Assembly (NCBI GenBank): GCA_002385265.1
Contig: DGDD01000297.1
Coordinates: 5,789-13,000, forward strand
Direction of reading: 5' to 3'
Source: Chitinophagaceae bacterium UBA3961
GTDB taxonomy: Bacteria; Bacteroidota; Bacteroidia; Chitinophagales; Chitinophagaceae
Length of the DNA stretch: 7,212 nt
Shown here piece by piece: positions 1-5,792 of this stretch. The translations under genes and the position numbers were made by a program. The notes beneath the pieces were generated by a model. That model was not told the DNA's origin. It did not search any database and saw only the letters and a list, made by a program, of their open reading frames with translations. Every line of letters begins with the position of its first letter. Position 1 is the stretch's first letter.

Positions 1-88
1 TTTTTTTTTTAAAAAACACGTCAATCCCCCCGCCATAATCTGCAGGATAGGGAACGTCGAAGCTAATGATGTGAATTTCTTTACTCAA
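1..88 (-). CDS. Glycosyltransferase, N-terminal fragment (cut by window edge)
   Basis: Only the first 29 codons are inside the window; the gene continues past position 1. Reading the minus strand from a TTG at 88 gives a peptide beginning MSKEIHIISFDVPYPADYGG, followed by GIDVFFKKK. I recognise the IHIISFDVPYPADYGG-(V/I)-D-x-F-Y-K pattern as the N-terminus of a Bacteroidota glycosyltransferase family of GT-B type; this is recall, not a search. TTG is chosen because the reading frame is closed just upstream by the TAA of the preceding gene (TAA-ACC-TTG), no ATG lies between, and the TTG gives the expected N-terminal length. The gene starts 3 nt after its neighbour's stop and in the same frame, so the two are almost certainly co-transcribed and translationally coupled. 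A G6 run and a T6-A10 run lie in the coding strand. The acceptor and the donor sugar cannot be told. Confidence 0.72.
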   Translation of the reverse strand, partial: MSKEIHIISFDVPYPADYGGGIDVFFKKK

Positions 89-91
89 GGT

Positions 92-1180
92 TTATAGGGT
101 TTGATAGAACTGAACTAATCTTTTCTCTTCTTCTTGCCAATTATACTGCTGCTTTGCTTCAATTGTGGCGCTTTTCAATGAACGGTACAATTCTGTATTC
201 TGAATCAGTTCATTCAAAGCTGCTGCAATTGATTCCTTATCAGGATTTCCAATAAGAACAGCAATCTTACTAGAATTGTTTATTTCACGATAAACTGGAT
301 AGTCAACACATAGCTGCGGAATCTCCGCATGGATGTAATCAAAAAAGCGGTTCGCCAAGCTCCAATAGTTACTTTTCGAGTCTTTATCGAATAAGGTTAT
401 GCCTGCATAGGCAGTGGGAGTGATGATACGTAATTCTTCCGGTAAGCGTTTCCCTTTAAAAATCACTTTATGCTCTAAACCTTCTTTTATTACCAGCGCC
501 TTTGCTTGTTCTAAATAATTGCCATCTCCGTAAATATGTAAAGGCATGTTCACTTCTTTCATTGCAGGAATCAAGGTTTCAAAACATCGTCCTTCATTCA
601 CGGCTCCCTGATATAGCAGGAAAGGCTCTGGGGAAGGGTAGGGCATTTGATCTTCTTTCAAAACCGGCAGATTACGAATGACCTCATAATTAGATCCATA
701 CATTTCATGAAAAGAGCGAGCGATGTATTGATTGACCGTGTAGCCTTTTTTAAATTTTGGAACACTGAATCGTTCAATTCGTTTCCATATCGCATAAATG
801 GAAGGTCTACTCACCACCTCTTTCATTTCGCAAAATAGTTCGTGCGCATCGTACACCCGCTTGGTGCCTTTGAGGGCTGAAGCAACATAACAAGGCAAGA
901 TGGTATCTAAATCAATCGCACCAATAATATCAACCTTGGTAAAAAGAAGTACAAAAAACAGTTTAAGGTTGAATTCGAAATATGCCCACTTCCCGGTTCT
1001 GATGCGGCAGGCTATTCTTTTTTGCCGGAAGGCTTGAGGCAAGAGGGCAGGAGAGTTGGCAAAAGAACGGCCAATCAGGAGCACTTCAAAGCCTGCTTTT
1101 TGCAAAGTTCCGGCAATCCGGATCATGCGTTGGTCGAAATTGCAATCATTGGTAACCGTAAATACAATTCTTGTACTCAT
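92..1180 (-). CDS. Glycosyltransferase, GT-B fold (GT4-like), 362 aa
   Basis: Predicted cytoplasmic sugar transferase, probably using a nucleotide sugar to extend a cell-surface polysaccharide or glycolipid; substrate unknown. The N-terminal half (about 1-180) looks like an acceptor-side Rossmann domain: it opens with a beta strand and TNDCNFDQRM, and carries YDAHELF at 110-116, a motif common in bacterial GT4-type enzymes. The C-terminal half looks like the donor domain: LYQGAVNEGR at 189-198, IYGDG at 216-220, and SLANRFFDYIHAEIPQL at 274-290, which occupies the place of the usual donor-binding E-x7-E segment without being a canonical version of it. The end (YNWQEEEKRLVQFYQ) is also typical of the group. 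There is no signal peptide or clear membrane anchor, although 73-87 is hydrophobic. ATG at 1180 fits the family N-terminus. It is followed 3 nt later by another glycosyltransferase start, so the two form an operon, divergent from rpsO. Confidence 0.85.
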   Translation of the reverse strand: MSTRIVFTVTNDCNFDQRMIRIAGTLQKAGFEVLLIGRSFANSPALLPQAFRQKRIACRIRTGKWAYFEFNLKLFFVLLFTKVDIIGAIDLDTILPCYVASALKGTKRVYDAHELFCEMKEVVSRPSIYAIWKRIERFSVPKFKKGYTVNQYIARSFHEMYGSNYEVIRNLPVLKEDQMPYPSPEPFLLYQGAVNEGRCFETLIPAMKEVNMPLHIYGDGNYLEQAKALVIKEGLEHKVIFKGKRLPEELRIITPTAYAGITLFDKDSKSNYWSLANRFFDYIHAEIPQLCVDYPVYREINNSSKIAVLIGNPDKESIAAALNELIQNTELYRSLKSATIEAKQQYNWQEEEKRLVQFYQTL

Positions 1181-1252
1181 TTAGTTAATGATTGTAAATT
1201 TCTGAATTTCATTGAATTAGGTCGAAATGTGGAAAAAAACTGAGCGTTGCCT

Positions 1253-1284
1253 CAAATTCTAAATACTTGAACTTCAATTGCAAA
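1253..1284 (-). promoter_or_regulatory. Candidate promoter for the glycosyltransferase operon
   Basis: On the minus strand TTTG at 1284-1281 is followed 20 nt later by AGAATTTG (1260-1253). This matches the Bacteroidota primary-sigma pattern (TTTG, about 19-20 nt, TAnnTTTG) except for the first T of the -7 box. It would start transcription about 65 nt before the ATG at 1180. This is a one-off match in AT-rich DNA, so it is tentative. Confidence 0.35.
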
Positions 1285-1340
1285 GCGCTCTAAAGTCGAA
1301 AAAAAATCGCAATTTTCAATATAAAATCTAAAAAAAAGCC

Positions 1341-1348
1341 TAGTTTTG
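1341..1348 (+). promoter_or_regulatory. -7 box of the rpsO promoter (TAGTTTTG)
   Basis: TAGTTTTG fits the Bacteroidota TAnnTTTG -7 consensus exactly. It lies 51 nt upstream of the rpsO ATG and predicts a leader of roughly 45 nt. The -33 region is poor: only TTTC at 1314-1317, at an over-long spacing. An A8 tract (1330-1337) sits immediately upstream and another (1299-1306) 31 nt further up; these may help promoter strength by bending. Confidence 0.65.
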
Positions 1349-1377
1349 CCGCCGATTTAAGAAGAATAAAAATTTGG

Positions 1378-1398
1378 ATGTTTTTTAAAAAAAATTGA
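1378..1398 (+). other. Mini-ORF in the rpsO leader (MFFKKN, stop 1 nt before rpsO)
   Basis: An ATG at 1378 reads ATG TTT TTT AAA AAA AAT TGA, a six-codon ORF whose TGA ends one base before the rpsO ATG at 1400. It lies downstream of the predicted transcription start, so it would be on the mRNA. Its T6A8 core is unusual. It could be a leader peptide delivering terminating ribosomes to rpsO, but such a short ORF in AT-rich DNA could easily be chance; translation is not shown. Confidence 0.2.
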
Positions 1399-1399
1399 G

Positions 1400-1672
1400 A
1401 TGTCTTATTTAACTAAAGAGAAAGTATCTGAGATTTTCGCTAACTATGGTGGTAAAGCTACCAACACAGGCTCTATTGAGGGTCAGATTGCTTTGTTAAC
1501 AGAGCGTATTAACGGAATTTCTGCTCACTTGCAGCAGAACAAGAAAGACTTCGGTACTCACCGTGGTTTGATGAAATTGGTAGGTCAGCGCAAACGCTTA
1601 TTGACTTACTTGAGCAAGCACAACCTTCAAGGTTACCGTGCTTTGATTGAAAAATTAGGTCTAAGAAAATAA
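1400..1672 (+). CDS. rpsO: 30S ribosomal protein S15
   Basis: Primary 16S rRNA-binding protein of the small-subunit platform, needed for early 30S assembly; it binds the three-way junction of the central domain. At 90 residues it has the usual family length. Conserved blocks are in order: [15 protein letters not shown] (23-37), [15 protein letters not shown] (43-57, the loop that contacts rRNA; the family usually has D-x-x-S-R-R/H-R-G-L here), [12 protein letters not shown] (60-71) and the terminal [13 protein letters not shown] at 1400 gives the standard N-terminus. Codon choice (CGT, GGT, GCT) looks biased as expected for a highly expressed gene. It lies upstream of pnp, a widely conserved pairing, and is separated from it by 163 nt with a strong hairpin. 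In E. coli S15 represses its own translation through a leader pseudoknot; I do not see an obvious equivalent here. Confidence 0.98.
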   Translation: MSYLTKEKVSEIFANYGGKATNTGSIEGQIALLTERINGISAHLQQNKKDFGTHRGLMKLVGQRKRLLTYLSKHNLQGYRALIEKLGLRK

Positions 1673-1716
1673 TGTATATTCAAAATATCCAAACGCTTTT
1701 CCCAACTATATTTTAG
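1672..1716 (+). other. Mini-ORF overlapping the rpsO stop and ending inside a hairpin
   Basis: The rpsO stop and a following ATG overlap as TAATG (1670-1674). From ATG 1672 the frame reads [14 protein letters not shown] and stops at TAG 1714-1716, which is part of the 3' arm of the hairpin at 1699-1723. A ribosome reinitiating here would occupy and melt the hairpin. There is no evidence that it is translated; chance is a fair alternative. Confidence 0.18.
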
Positions 1717-1723
1717 TTGGGAA
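1699..1723 (+). terminator. Hairpin between rpsO and pnp (weak terminator, attenuator or processing site)
   Basis: A perfect 10-bp inverted repeat (TTCCCAACTA at 1699-1708, TAGTTGGGAA at 1714-1723) encloses a 5-nt loop. It begins 27 nt after the rpsO stop. The downstream stretch (TTGTCGTTTA) is only a poor U-tract, so full termination is doubtful. It may reduce read-through into pnp, protect the rpsO 3' end, or be a processing site, as the rpsO-pnp spacer is in E. coli. Confidence 0.55.
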
Positions 1724-1772
1724 TTGTCGTTTAATATTATCCCTGATTTTTCCCTTAAAAATTCAATTATTA

Positions 1773-1786
1773 ACCCGGGTACGGGT
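1773..1786 (+). repeat. Small GC-rich hairpin and tandem CGGGTA in the pnp leader
   Basis: In an otherwise AT-rich spacer, CGGGTA is repeated in tandem at 1776-1787. ACCCG (1773-1777) can pair with CGGGT (1782-1786) around a GGTA loop. The nested octamer ACCCGGGT (1773-1780) is also self-complementary. It sits about 50 nt upstream of the pnp ATG. It could be a leader structure, but the stem is short. Confidence 0.3.
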
Positions 1787-1835
1787 ATCTCTTCCTACCT
1801 TTTTAGAGTTATTCTAACCCAAACAATTCAAGCTT

Positions 1836-4010
1836 ATGTTAACACAACCCAAAAGTGTAACGTTCGATATTGGTGGCGGTCGTGAGATCACCATTGAAAC
1901 GGGCAAACTAGCCCGTCAGGCACACGGTGCCGTTACTGTTCGCCAAGGCAACAGCGTAATGTTGGCTACTGTAGTAGCTAACAAAGAACCTAAAGAAGGT
2001 CAAGATTTCTTCCCATTGTCTGTTGACTACATGGAGAAGTTTGCTTCTGCAGGTCGTATCCCCGGATCGTTTTTCAAACGTGAAGGAAAACTGAGCGATT
2101 ATGAAGTATTGGTAAGCCGCTTGGTTGACCGCGCTTTGCGCCCTTTATTCCCTGAAGATTATTTCTGCGATGTACAAGTGATCATCACCCTCATTTCTTC
2201 TGATAAAGAAGTTATGCCTGATGCATTGGCATGTTTGGCAGCTTCTGCTGCACTCGCAGTGTCTGATATTCCCATTAAAGAAATCATCTCCGAAGTACGT
2301 GTAGCACGTATTGAAGGAAACTATGTTGTAAACCCAAGCCGTTCTGAATTGGCAAAGGCTGACATGGACTTTATCATCGGTGCTACTGAAAAGAACTTGA
2401 TGATGGTGGAAGGTGAGTCGAAAGAAGCTTCTGAAGAAGATTTGATCAAAGCCCTCGAAGTAGCTCACGACGCTATTCGCATTCAAATTAAAGCGCAGGA
2501 AGAATTGCGTTCATTGGTAGGTATTTCCGCTAAGCGTGACTATACCAAACCAGTAACAAATGCTGAACTTCAAGAAAAAGTATATGCATTTGCAAAAGAG
2601 AAAGTAATGCAAATTGCTCGCGCAGCTTCTTCTAAAAATGAACGCAGCGATGCTTTCGATCAATTAAAGGTTGAATTGATTGCTAGCCTCGGCGAAGATG
2701 CTGACGATACAACAAAGAAATTAGCTAAGAAATACTACGAAGACCTGAAATGGGAAGAAGTTCGTAACATGATCCTCGACGATCGTACGCGTTTGGATGG
2801 TCGTAAGTTAGATCAGGTTCGTCCTTTAGCAATGGAAGTTGACATCCTTCCTTCTCCACACGGAGCTGCATTGTTTACCCGCGGTGAAACCCAATCATTA
2901 ACTACCGTTACACTCGGTACTCCGCTCGATGAACTGCTAATTGAAAGCGCAGCTCAGTCAGATTATTCTAAATTCATTTTACACTATAACTTCCCTGCCT
3001 TCTCTACCGGCGAAATTAAGCCGAACAGAGGACCCGGTAGAAGAGAAGTTGGTCACGGTAACTTGGCGATGCGCTCTTTGAAGCAGATGATGCCGGGTAA
3101 CGAATATCCTTACACCGTTCGTGTTGTGAGTGATATTCTTGAATCTAACGGTTCCTCTTCAATGGCAACCGTATGTGCCGGTTCATTGGCGCTTATGGAT
3201 GCTGGTGTGCCCATTCCAAAGCACGTTAGTGGTGTAGCAATGGGATTGATTACTCGTAGCAGCGACAACAAATACGCCATCTTAACTGATATCTTGGGTG
3301 ATGAAGATCATTTGGGAGATATGGACTTCAAAGTTACCGGCACTCGTGAAGGTATCTGCGGTGTTCAAATGGACATCAAAATCGACGGATTGAGTATGGA
3401 TACCATGCGCGAAGCACTTGCTCAAGCTCGTGTGGGTCGTTTGCACATCCTTGATGCGATGTACAATACCATTGGCGCAGCTCGCGAAGAAGTGAAAGCT
3501 CATGCGCCAAGAATGATCAAACTCTTCATCGACAAAGAATTCATTGGTGCTGTAATCGGACCACAAGGAAAGATCATTCAAGAAATTCAACGCGAAACCG
3601 GAACTACTATCAATATTGAAGAAGTAGGTAATCAAGGTGAAGTAAGCGTATTCTCTCCTGCGAAAGAAGGATTGGATAAAGCGGTTTCATGGATCAAAGG
3701 CATTGTAGCTGTTCCTGAAGTAGGTTCTGTTTACGAAGCGAAAGTGAAAGGAATCAAAGAATTCGGTGCCTTCGTAGAATTCCTTCCTGGTAAACAAGGT
3801 TTGTTGCACATTAGTGAAATTAGCTGGAAGCGCCTTGAATCAATGGAAGGTGTGTTGAAGGAAGGTGATGTGGTAAAAGTAAAATTGATTGGATTGGATC
3901 ATAAAACAGGTAAATTTAAGCTCAGCCGCAAAGTGTTGATGCCAAAGCCTGAGGGTCAACCGGCTCGTCCTCCAAGAGAGTCAGAAGGACCGGCCAATGA
4001 TCAAGCCTAA
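1836..4010 (+). CDS. pnp: Polynucleotide phosphorylase (polyribonucleotide nucleotidyltransferase)
   Basis: Phosphorolytic 3'-5' exoribonuclease that degrades mRNA to nucleoside diphosphates and can also add tails; it works as a homotrimeric ring and a degradosome partner in other bacteria. The 724 residues show the full architecture: first RNase PH domain (about 10-140, with FFKREG at 79-84), a helical linker (about 235-310), second RNase PH domain (about 320-550), KH domain (about 556-615, GxxG loop GPQG at 575-578) and S1 domain (about 628-700, from GSVYEAKVKGI to KFKLSRKVL). Catalytic features are intact: GPGRREVGHG (399-408, phosphate-binding arginines R402/R403), NGSSS (438-442) and GDEDHLGD (488-495), where D489 and D495 match the metal-binding E. 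coli D486 and D492. The tail after 702 is Pro/Glu-rich and probably disordered. It is followed by a strong terminator. Alternative products are not realistic. Confidence 0.98.
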   Translation: MLTQPKSVTFDIGGGREITIETGKLARQAHGAVTVRQGNSVMLATVVANKEPKEGQDFFPLSVDYMEKFASAGRIPGSFFKREGKLSDYEVLVSRLVDRALRPLFPEDYFCDVQVIITLISSDKEVMPDALACLAASAALAVSDIPIKEIISEVRVARIEGNYVVNPSRSELAKADMDFIIGATEKNLMMVEGESKEASEEDLIKALEVAHDAIRIQIKAQEELRSLVGISAKRDYTKPVTNAELQEKVYAFAKEKVMQIARAASSKNERSDAFDQLKVELIASLGEDADDTTKKLAKKYYEDLKWEEVRNMILDDRTRLDGRKLDQVRPLAMEVDILPSPHGAALFTRGETQSLTTVTLGTPLDELLIESAAQSDYSKFILHYNFPAFSTGEIKPNRGPGRREVGHGNLAMRSLKQMMPGNEYPYTVRVVSDILESNGSSSMATVCAGSLALMDAGVPIPKHVSGVAMGLITRSSDNKYAILTDILGDEDHLGDMDFKVTGTREGICGVQMDIKIDGLSMDTMREALAQARVGRLHILDAMYNTIGAAREEVKAHAPRMIKLFIDKEFIGAVIGPQGKIIQEIQRETGTTINIEEVGNQGEVSVFSPAKEGLDKAVSWIKGIVAVPEVGSVYEAKVKGIKEFGAFVEFLPGKQGLLHISEISWKRLESMEGVLKEGDVVKVKLIGLDHKTGKFKLSRKVLMPKPEGQPARPPRESEGPANDQA

Positions 4011-4031
4011 TTCCACTCGGATACATATTTC

Positions 4032-4061
4032 AAAGGCTGCCAGTTCTATGGCAGCCTTTTT
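4032..4061 (+). terminator. Intrinsic terminator after pnp
   Basis: AAAGGCTGCCA (4032-4042) pairs perfectly with TGGCAGCCTTT (4049-4059) around the loop GTTCTA, and the 3' arm runs into T5 (4057-4061). The stem core GGCTGCC is GC-rich. It lies 22 nt after the pnp stop. The A-rich 5' flank means it could also act weakly in reverse. It separates the rpsO-pnp unit from prmA. Confidence 0.92.
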
Positions 4062-4139
4062 ATTTAACAACCGTTTTGGTGATCCACTTAAAATCAACGA
4101 ATTTCATTTTAGTAGATTATAGACAATTAAGAAGCAACA

Positions 4140-4964
4140 ATGGAAGCACATATCAGAATACATTTTGAAGGAGTGAGGGCAGAACAAAAAGACATTCTTG
4201 TGGCCCGGATGGATCTATTAGGTTTTGAAGGATTTGAAGAAGGGCATAATTATCTGAATGCCTACATACGGGAGTCCGGTTTCCAAGAAGAAGAATTGAA
4301 AGAATTGTCGACAGATATGAGTCTCAATTATTCGGTGGAGGTTTTACCACCCCAAAACTGGAATCAATCTTGGGAGTCGCAATTTCACCCTGTTGTAGTG
4401 GATCAATTTTGTGCCATTCGGGCAAGCTTTCATGAGCCGATCCCAGACTTAACATATGAAATTGTTATTACACCCAAAATGAGTTTTGGTACCGGCCATC
4501 ACGCTACCACTTATATGATGATCCAGTGGATGTCGGAACTACAGGCATCCGGGAAAACAGTTTTGGATTTTGGAACCGGCACGGGTGTGTTGGCTATTTT
4601 GGCATCGCTGCAAGGCGCAAAAGAAATTAAGGCAATTGATAACGACGATTGGAGTATCCTGAACGCAGCCGAAAACTTTGAACTTAACAACATTCAAGGG
4701 ATTGACTTGGAAAGAAAAGACAGTGTAGCATTTGCGGAACCCTTCGATATGATCTTGGCAAACATTAATAAAAACGTCTTACTTGCCTCTATGGAATCCC
4801 TTAAGCAACATTTAAAGCAAGACGGCGTTCTAATCATGAGCGGATTGTTGAAAGGCGATAGAGAGGCTATAGAAGAAAAGGCCATGCATAGCGGTTTGGT
4901 AATCAGGGGATTAAAAGAAAGAGAAGGGTGGATATCAATCGTTTGTGTGAATCCTAAGGGCTAA
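4140..4964 (+). CDS. prmA: Ribosomal protein L11 methyltransferase
   Basis: SAM-dependent enzyme that methylates ribosomal protein L11 (in E. coli, trimethylation of the N-terminal amino group and two lysines); cytoplasmic. The 274 residues follow the PrmA plan: a small N-terminal substrate-recognition domain (about 1-65, ending in a linker with the diagnostic NWNQSWE at 73-79), then TPKMSFGTGHHATT (111-124), the SAM-binding motif I VLDFGTGTGVLAI (141-153), the acidic motif II AIDNDDWSI (165-173), motif IV DMILANINKNVLL (203-215) and SGLL (234-237). In motif I threonine stands where many PrmA proteins have cysteine (G-C-G-T-G), a conservative change. ATG at 4140 gives the expected N-terminus. 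It sits behind the pnp terminator with no clear TAnnTTTG box, so its promoter is unidentified; the best candidate half-site is TTTTG at 4074-4078. I see nothing broken. Confidence 0.95.
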   Translation: MEAHIRIHFEGVRAEQKDILVARMDLLGFEGFEEGHNYLNAYIRESGFQEEELKELSTDMSLNYSVEVLPPQNWNQSWESQFHPVVVDQFCAIRASFHEPIPDLTYEIVITPKMSFGTGHHATTYMMIQWMSELQASGKTVLDFGTGTGVLAILASLQGAKEIKAIDNDDWSILNAAENFELNNIQGIDLERKDSVAFAEPFDMILANINKNVLLASMESLKQHLKQDGVLIMSGLLKGDREAIEEKAMHSGLVIRGLKEREGWISIVCVNPKG

Positions 4965-4996
4965 CAATTAACTGCTCTTTTTCCGCAAATTTTCAT

Positions 4997-5004
4997 TAAA
5001 TTTG
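4997..5004 (+). promoter_or_regulatory. -7 box of the plsY promoter (TAAATTTG)
   Basis: TAAATTTG matches TAnnTTTG exactly, inside the 66-nt gap between prmA and plsY. It predicts a very short leader, about 20 nt, before the GTG at 5031. No well-placed TTTG is seen at -33. It implies that plsY need not depend on transcription from prmA. Confidence 0.55.
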
Positions 5005-5030
5005 TAATTACCACTACAACCAATTTAAAC

Positions 5031-5681
5031 GTGAAAGAAGTTCTACTGATCGTAGCCGCTTACTTGATCGGCTCTGTGCCCACAGCAGTTTGGGTTAGCA
5101 AACTGGTTTTCGGGATTGATATCCGCGAATATGGCAGTGGAAATGCCGGTGCCACCAATTCATTTCGTGTAATGGGCTCTCGTTGGGGCACATTCGTGAT
5201 GATTATTGATATGCTCAAAGGCCTCGTCGCAGTTAAATTAGCTTATCTCGTTCCTTTTTATGTTGACAATGAAACGGCCAGAACCGGGTTTCAAATTGGT
5301 TTGGGATTGGCCGCTGTGGTAGGTCATATCTTTCCAATATGGGCCGACTTTAGAGGCGGCAAAGGAGTAGCTACACTTTTTGGGTTGGTATTGGGTATTT
5401 CTCCTTGGTCGGCCATGTGCAGTGTAGGAGTCTTTCTATTGGTGTTGTATTTAACTCGTTTCGTTTCACTCAGTTCAATTTTAGCAAGCATCGCTTTCCC
5501 AATATTTATTGTAGTAGTCTTCAACTTCGACAATCATGCTTACCGCGTTTTTGCAATCGCAGTTGCCTTGCTAGTGATTCTCACCCATCAAAAAAATATT
5601 GGCCGCCTTTTGAAAGGATGTGAAAGTAAAGTTCCCATTCTCAAATACCGCGATCGCCGCAAAGAACGCCGCAAGGTCTAA
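5031..5681 (+). CDS. plsY: Acyl-phosphate:glycerol-3-phosphate acyltransferase
   Basis: Integral inner-membrane enzyme that moves an acyl chain from acyl-phosphate (made by PlsX) to position 1 of glycerol-3-phosphate, giving lysophosphatidic acid, the first committed step of phospholipid synthesis. At 216 residues it is of normal length. The three PlsY signature motifs are present: SGNAGATNSFR (36-46), GHIFPIWADFRGGKGVAT (98-115, with Arg at 108 where many homologues have Lys) and HQKNIGRLLKGCESK (186-200). Hydrophobic segments near 4-24, 53-77, 87-105, 113-142 and 146-185 fit a polytopic membrane protein; the basic tail (207-215) is probably cytoplasmic. The start is GTG at 5031: it gives the family's usual N-terminus, MKE followed directly by a hydrophobic helix, and sits just after a good -7 box. 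Confidence 0.95.
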   Translation: MKEVLLIVAAYLIGSVPTAVWVSKLVFGIDIREYGSGNAGATNSFRVMGSRWGTFVMIIDMLKGLVAVKLAYLVPFYVDNETARTGFQIGLGLAAVVGHIFPIWADFRGGKGVATLFGLVLGISPWSAMCSVGVFLLVLYLTRFVSLSSILASIAFPIFIVVVFNFDNHAYRVFAIAVALLVILTHQKNIGRLLKGCESKVPILKYRDRRKERRKV

Positions 5682-5730
5682 TACCGAAAGTTCCCCCTCA
5701 AATAATTGGTTAAAAGTTCCTTATAGTCGG

Positions 5731-5738
5731 TATTTTTG
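5731..5738 (+). promoter_or_regulatory. -7 box upstream of the M48 peptidase gene (TATTTTTG)
   Basis: TATTTTTG fits TAnnTTTG exactly and lies 54 nt before the ATG at 5793. A TTG at 5706-5708 is 22 nt upstream, slightly longer than the ideal spacing. It lies in the 111-nt spacer after plsY, which has no visible terminator, so read-through from plsY is also possible. Confidence 0.6.
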
Positions 5739-5792
5739 CACCATTGAAATACACTGGTACAAGAATTGAATTAACTATTTCAAAAGTTGACT

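Noticed and set aside
647..838. Plus-strand 63-codon open frame within the glycosyltransferase gene
   Set aside because: Antisense shadow of the YDAHELF region; no promoter or protein-like composition.
1022..1243. Plus-strand open frame of 73 codons overlapping the glycosyltransferase start and the intergenic region
   Set aside because: It overlaps the conserved N-terminus of the glycosyltransferase on the opposite strand, and its sequence resembles no protein I know.
1279..1293. Partly palindromic AAAGCGCTCTAAAG in the divergent spacer as an operator
   Set aside because: Only the central AGCGCT is truly symmetric; there is no second copy and no regulator gene nearby to support it.
2145..2486. 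Long minus-strand open frame inside pnp
   Set aside because: It is antisense to a clearly coding, fully conserved PNPase region; the translation is Cys/His/Phe-rich with no family resemblance, as expected of a shadow frame.
3282..3635. Second long minus-strand open frame inside pnp
   Set aside because: Antisense to the second RNase PH and KH domains; no recognisable protein features and no promoter in front.
4098..4105. CGAATTTC as a -7 box for prmA, 19 nt after TTTTG at 4074-4078
   Set aside because: The spacing is right, but the box lacks both the TA and the final G of TAnnTTTG, so it is no better than chance in this AT-rich spacer.
5324..5623. Alternative frames on both strands within plsY
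   Set aside because: They cover the conserved PlsY motifs 2 and 3 in the true frame; the alternative translations lack any pattern.
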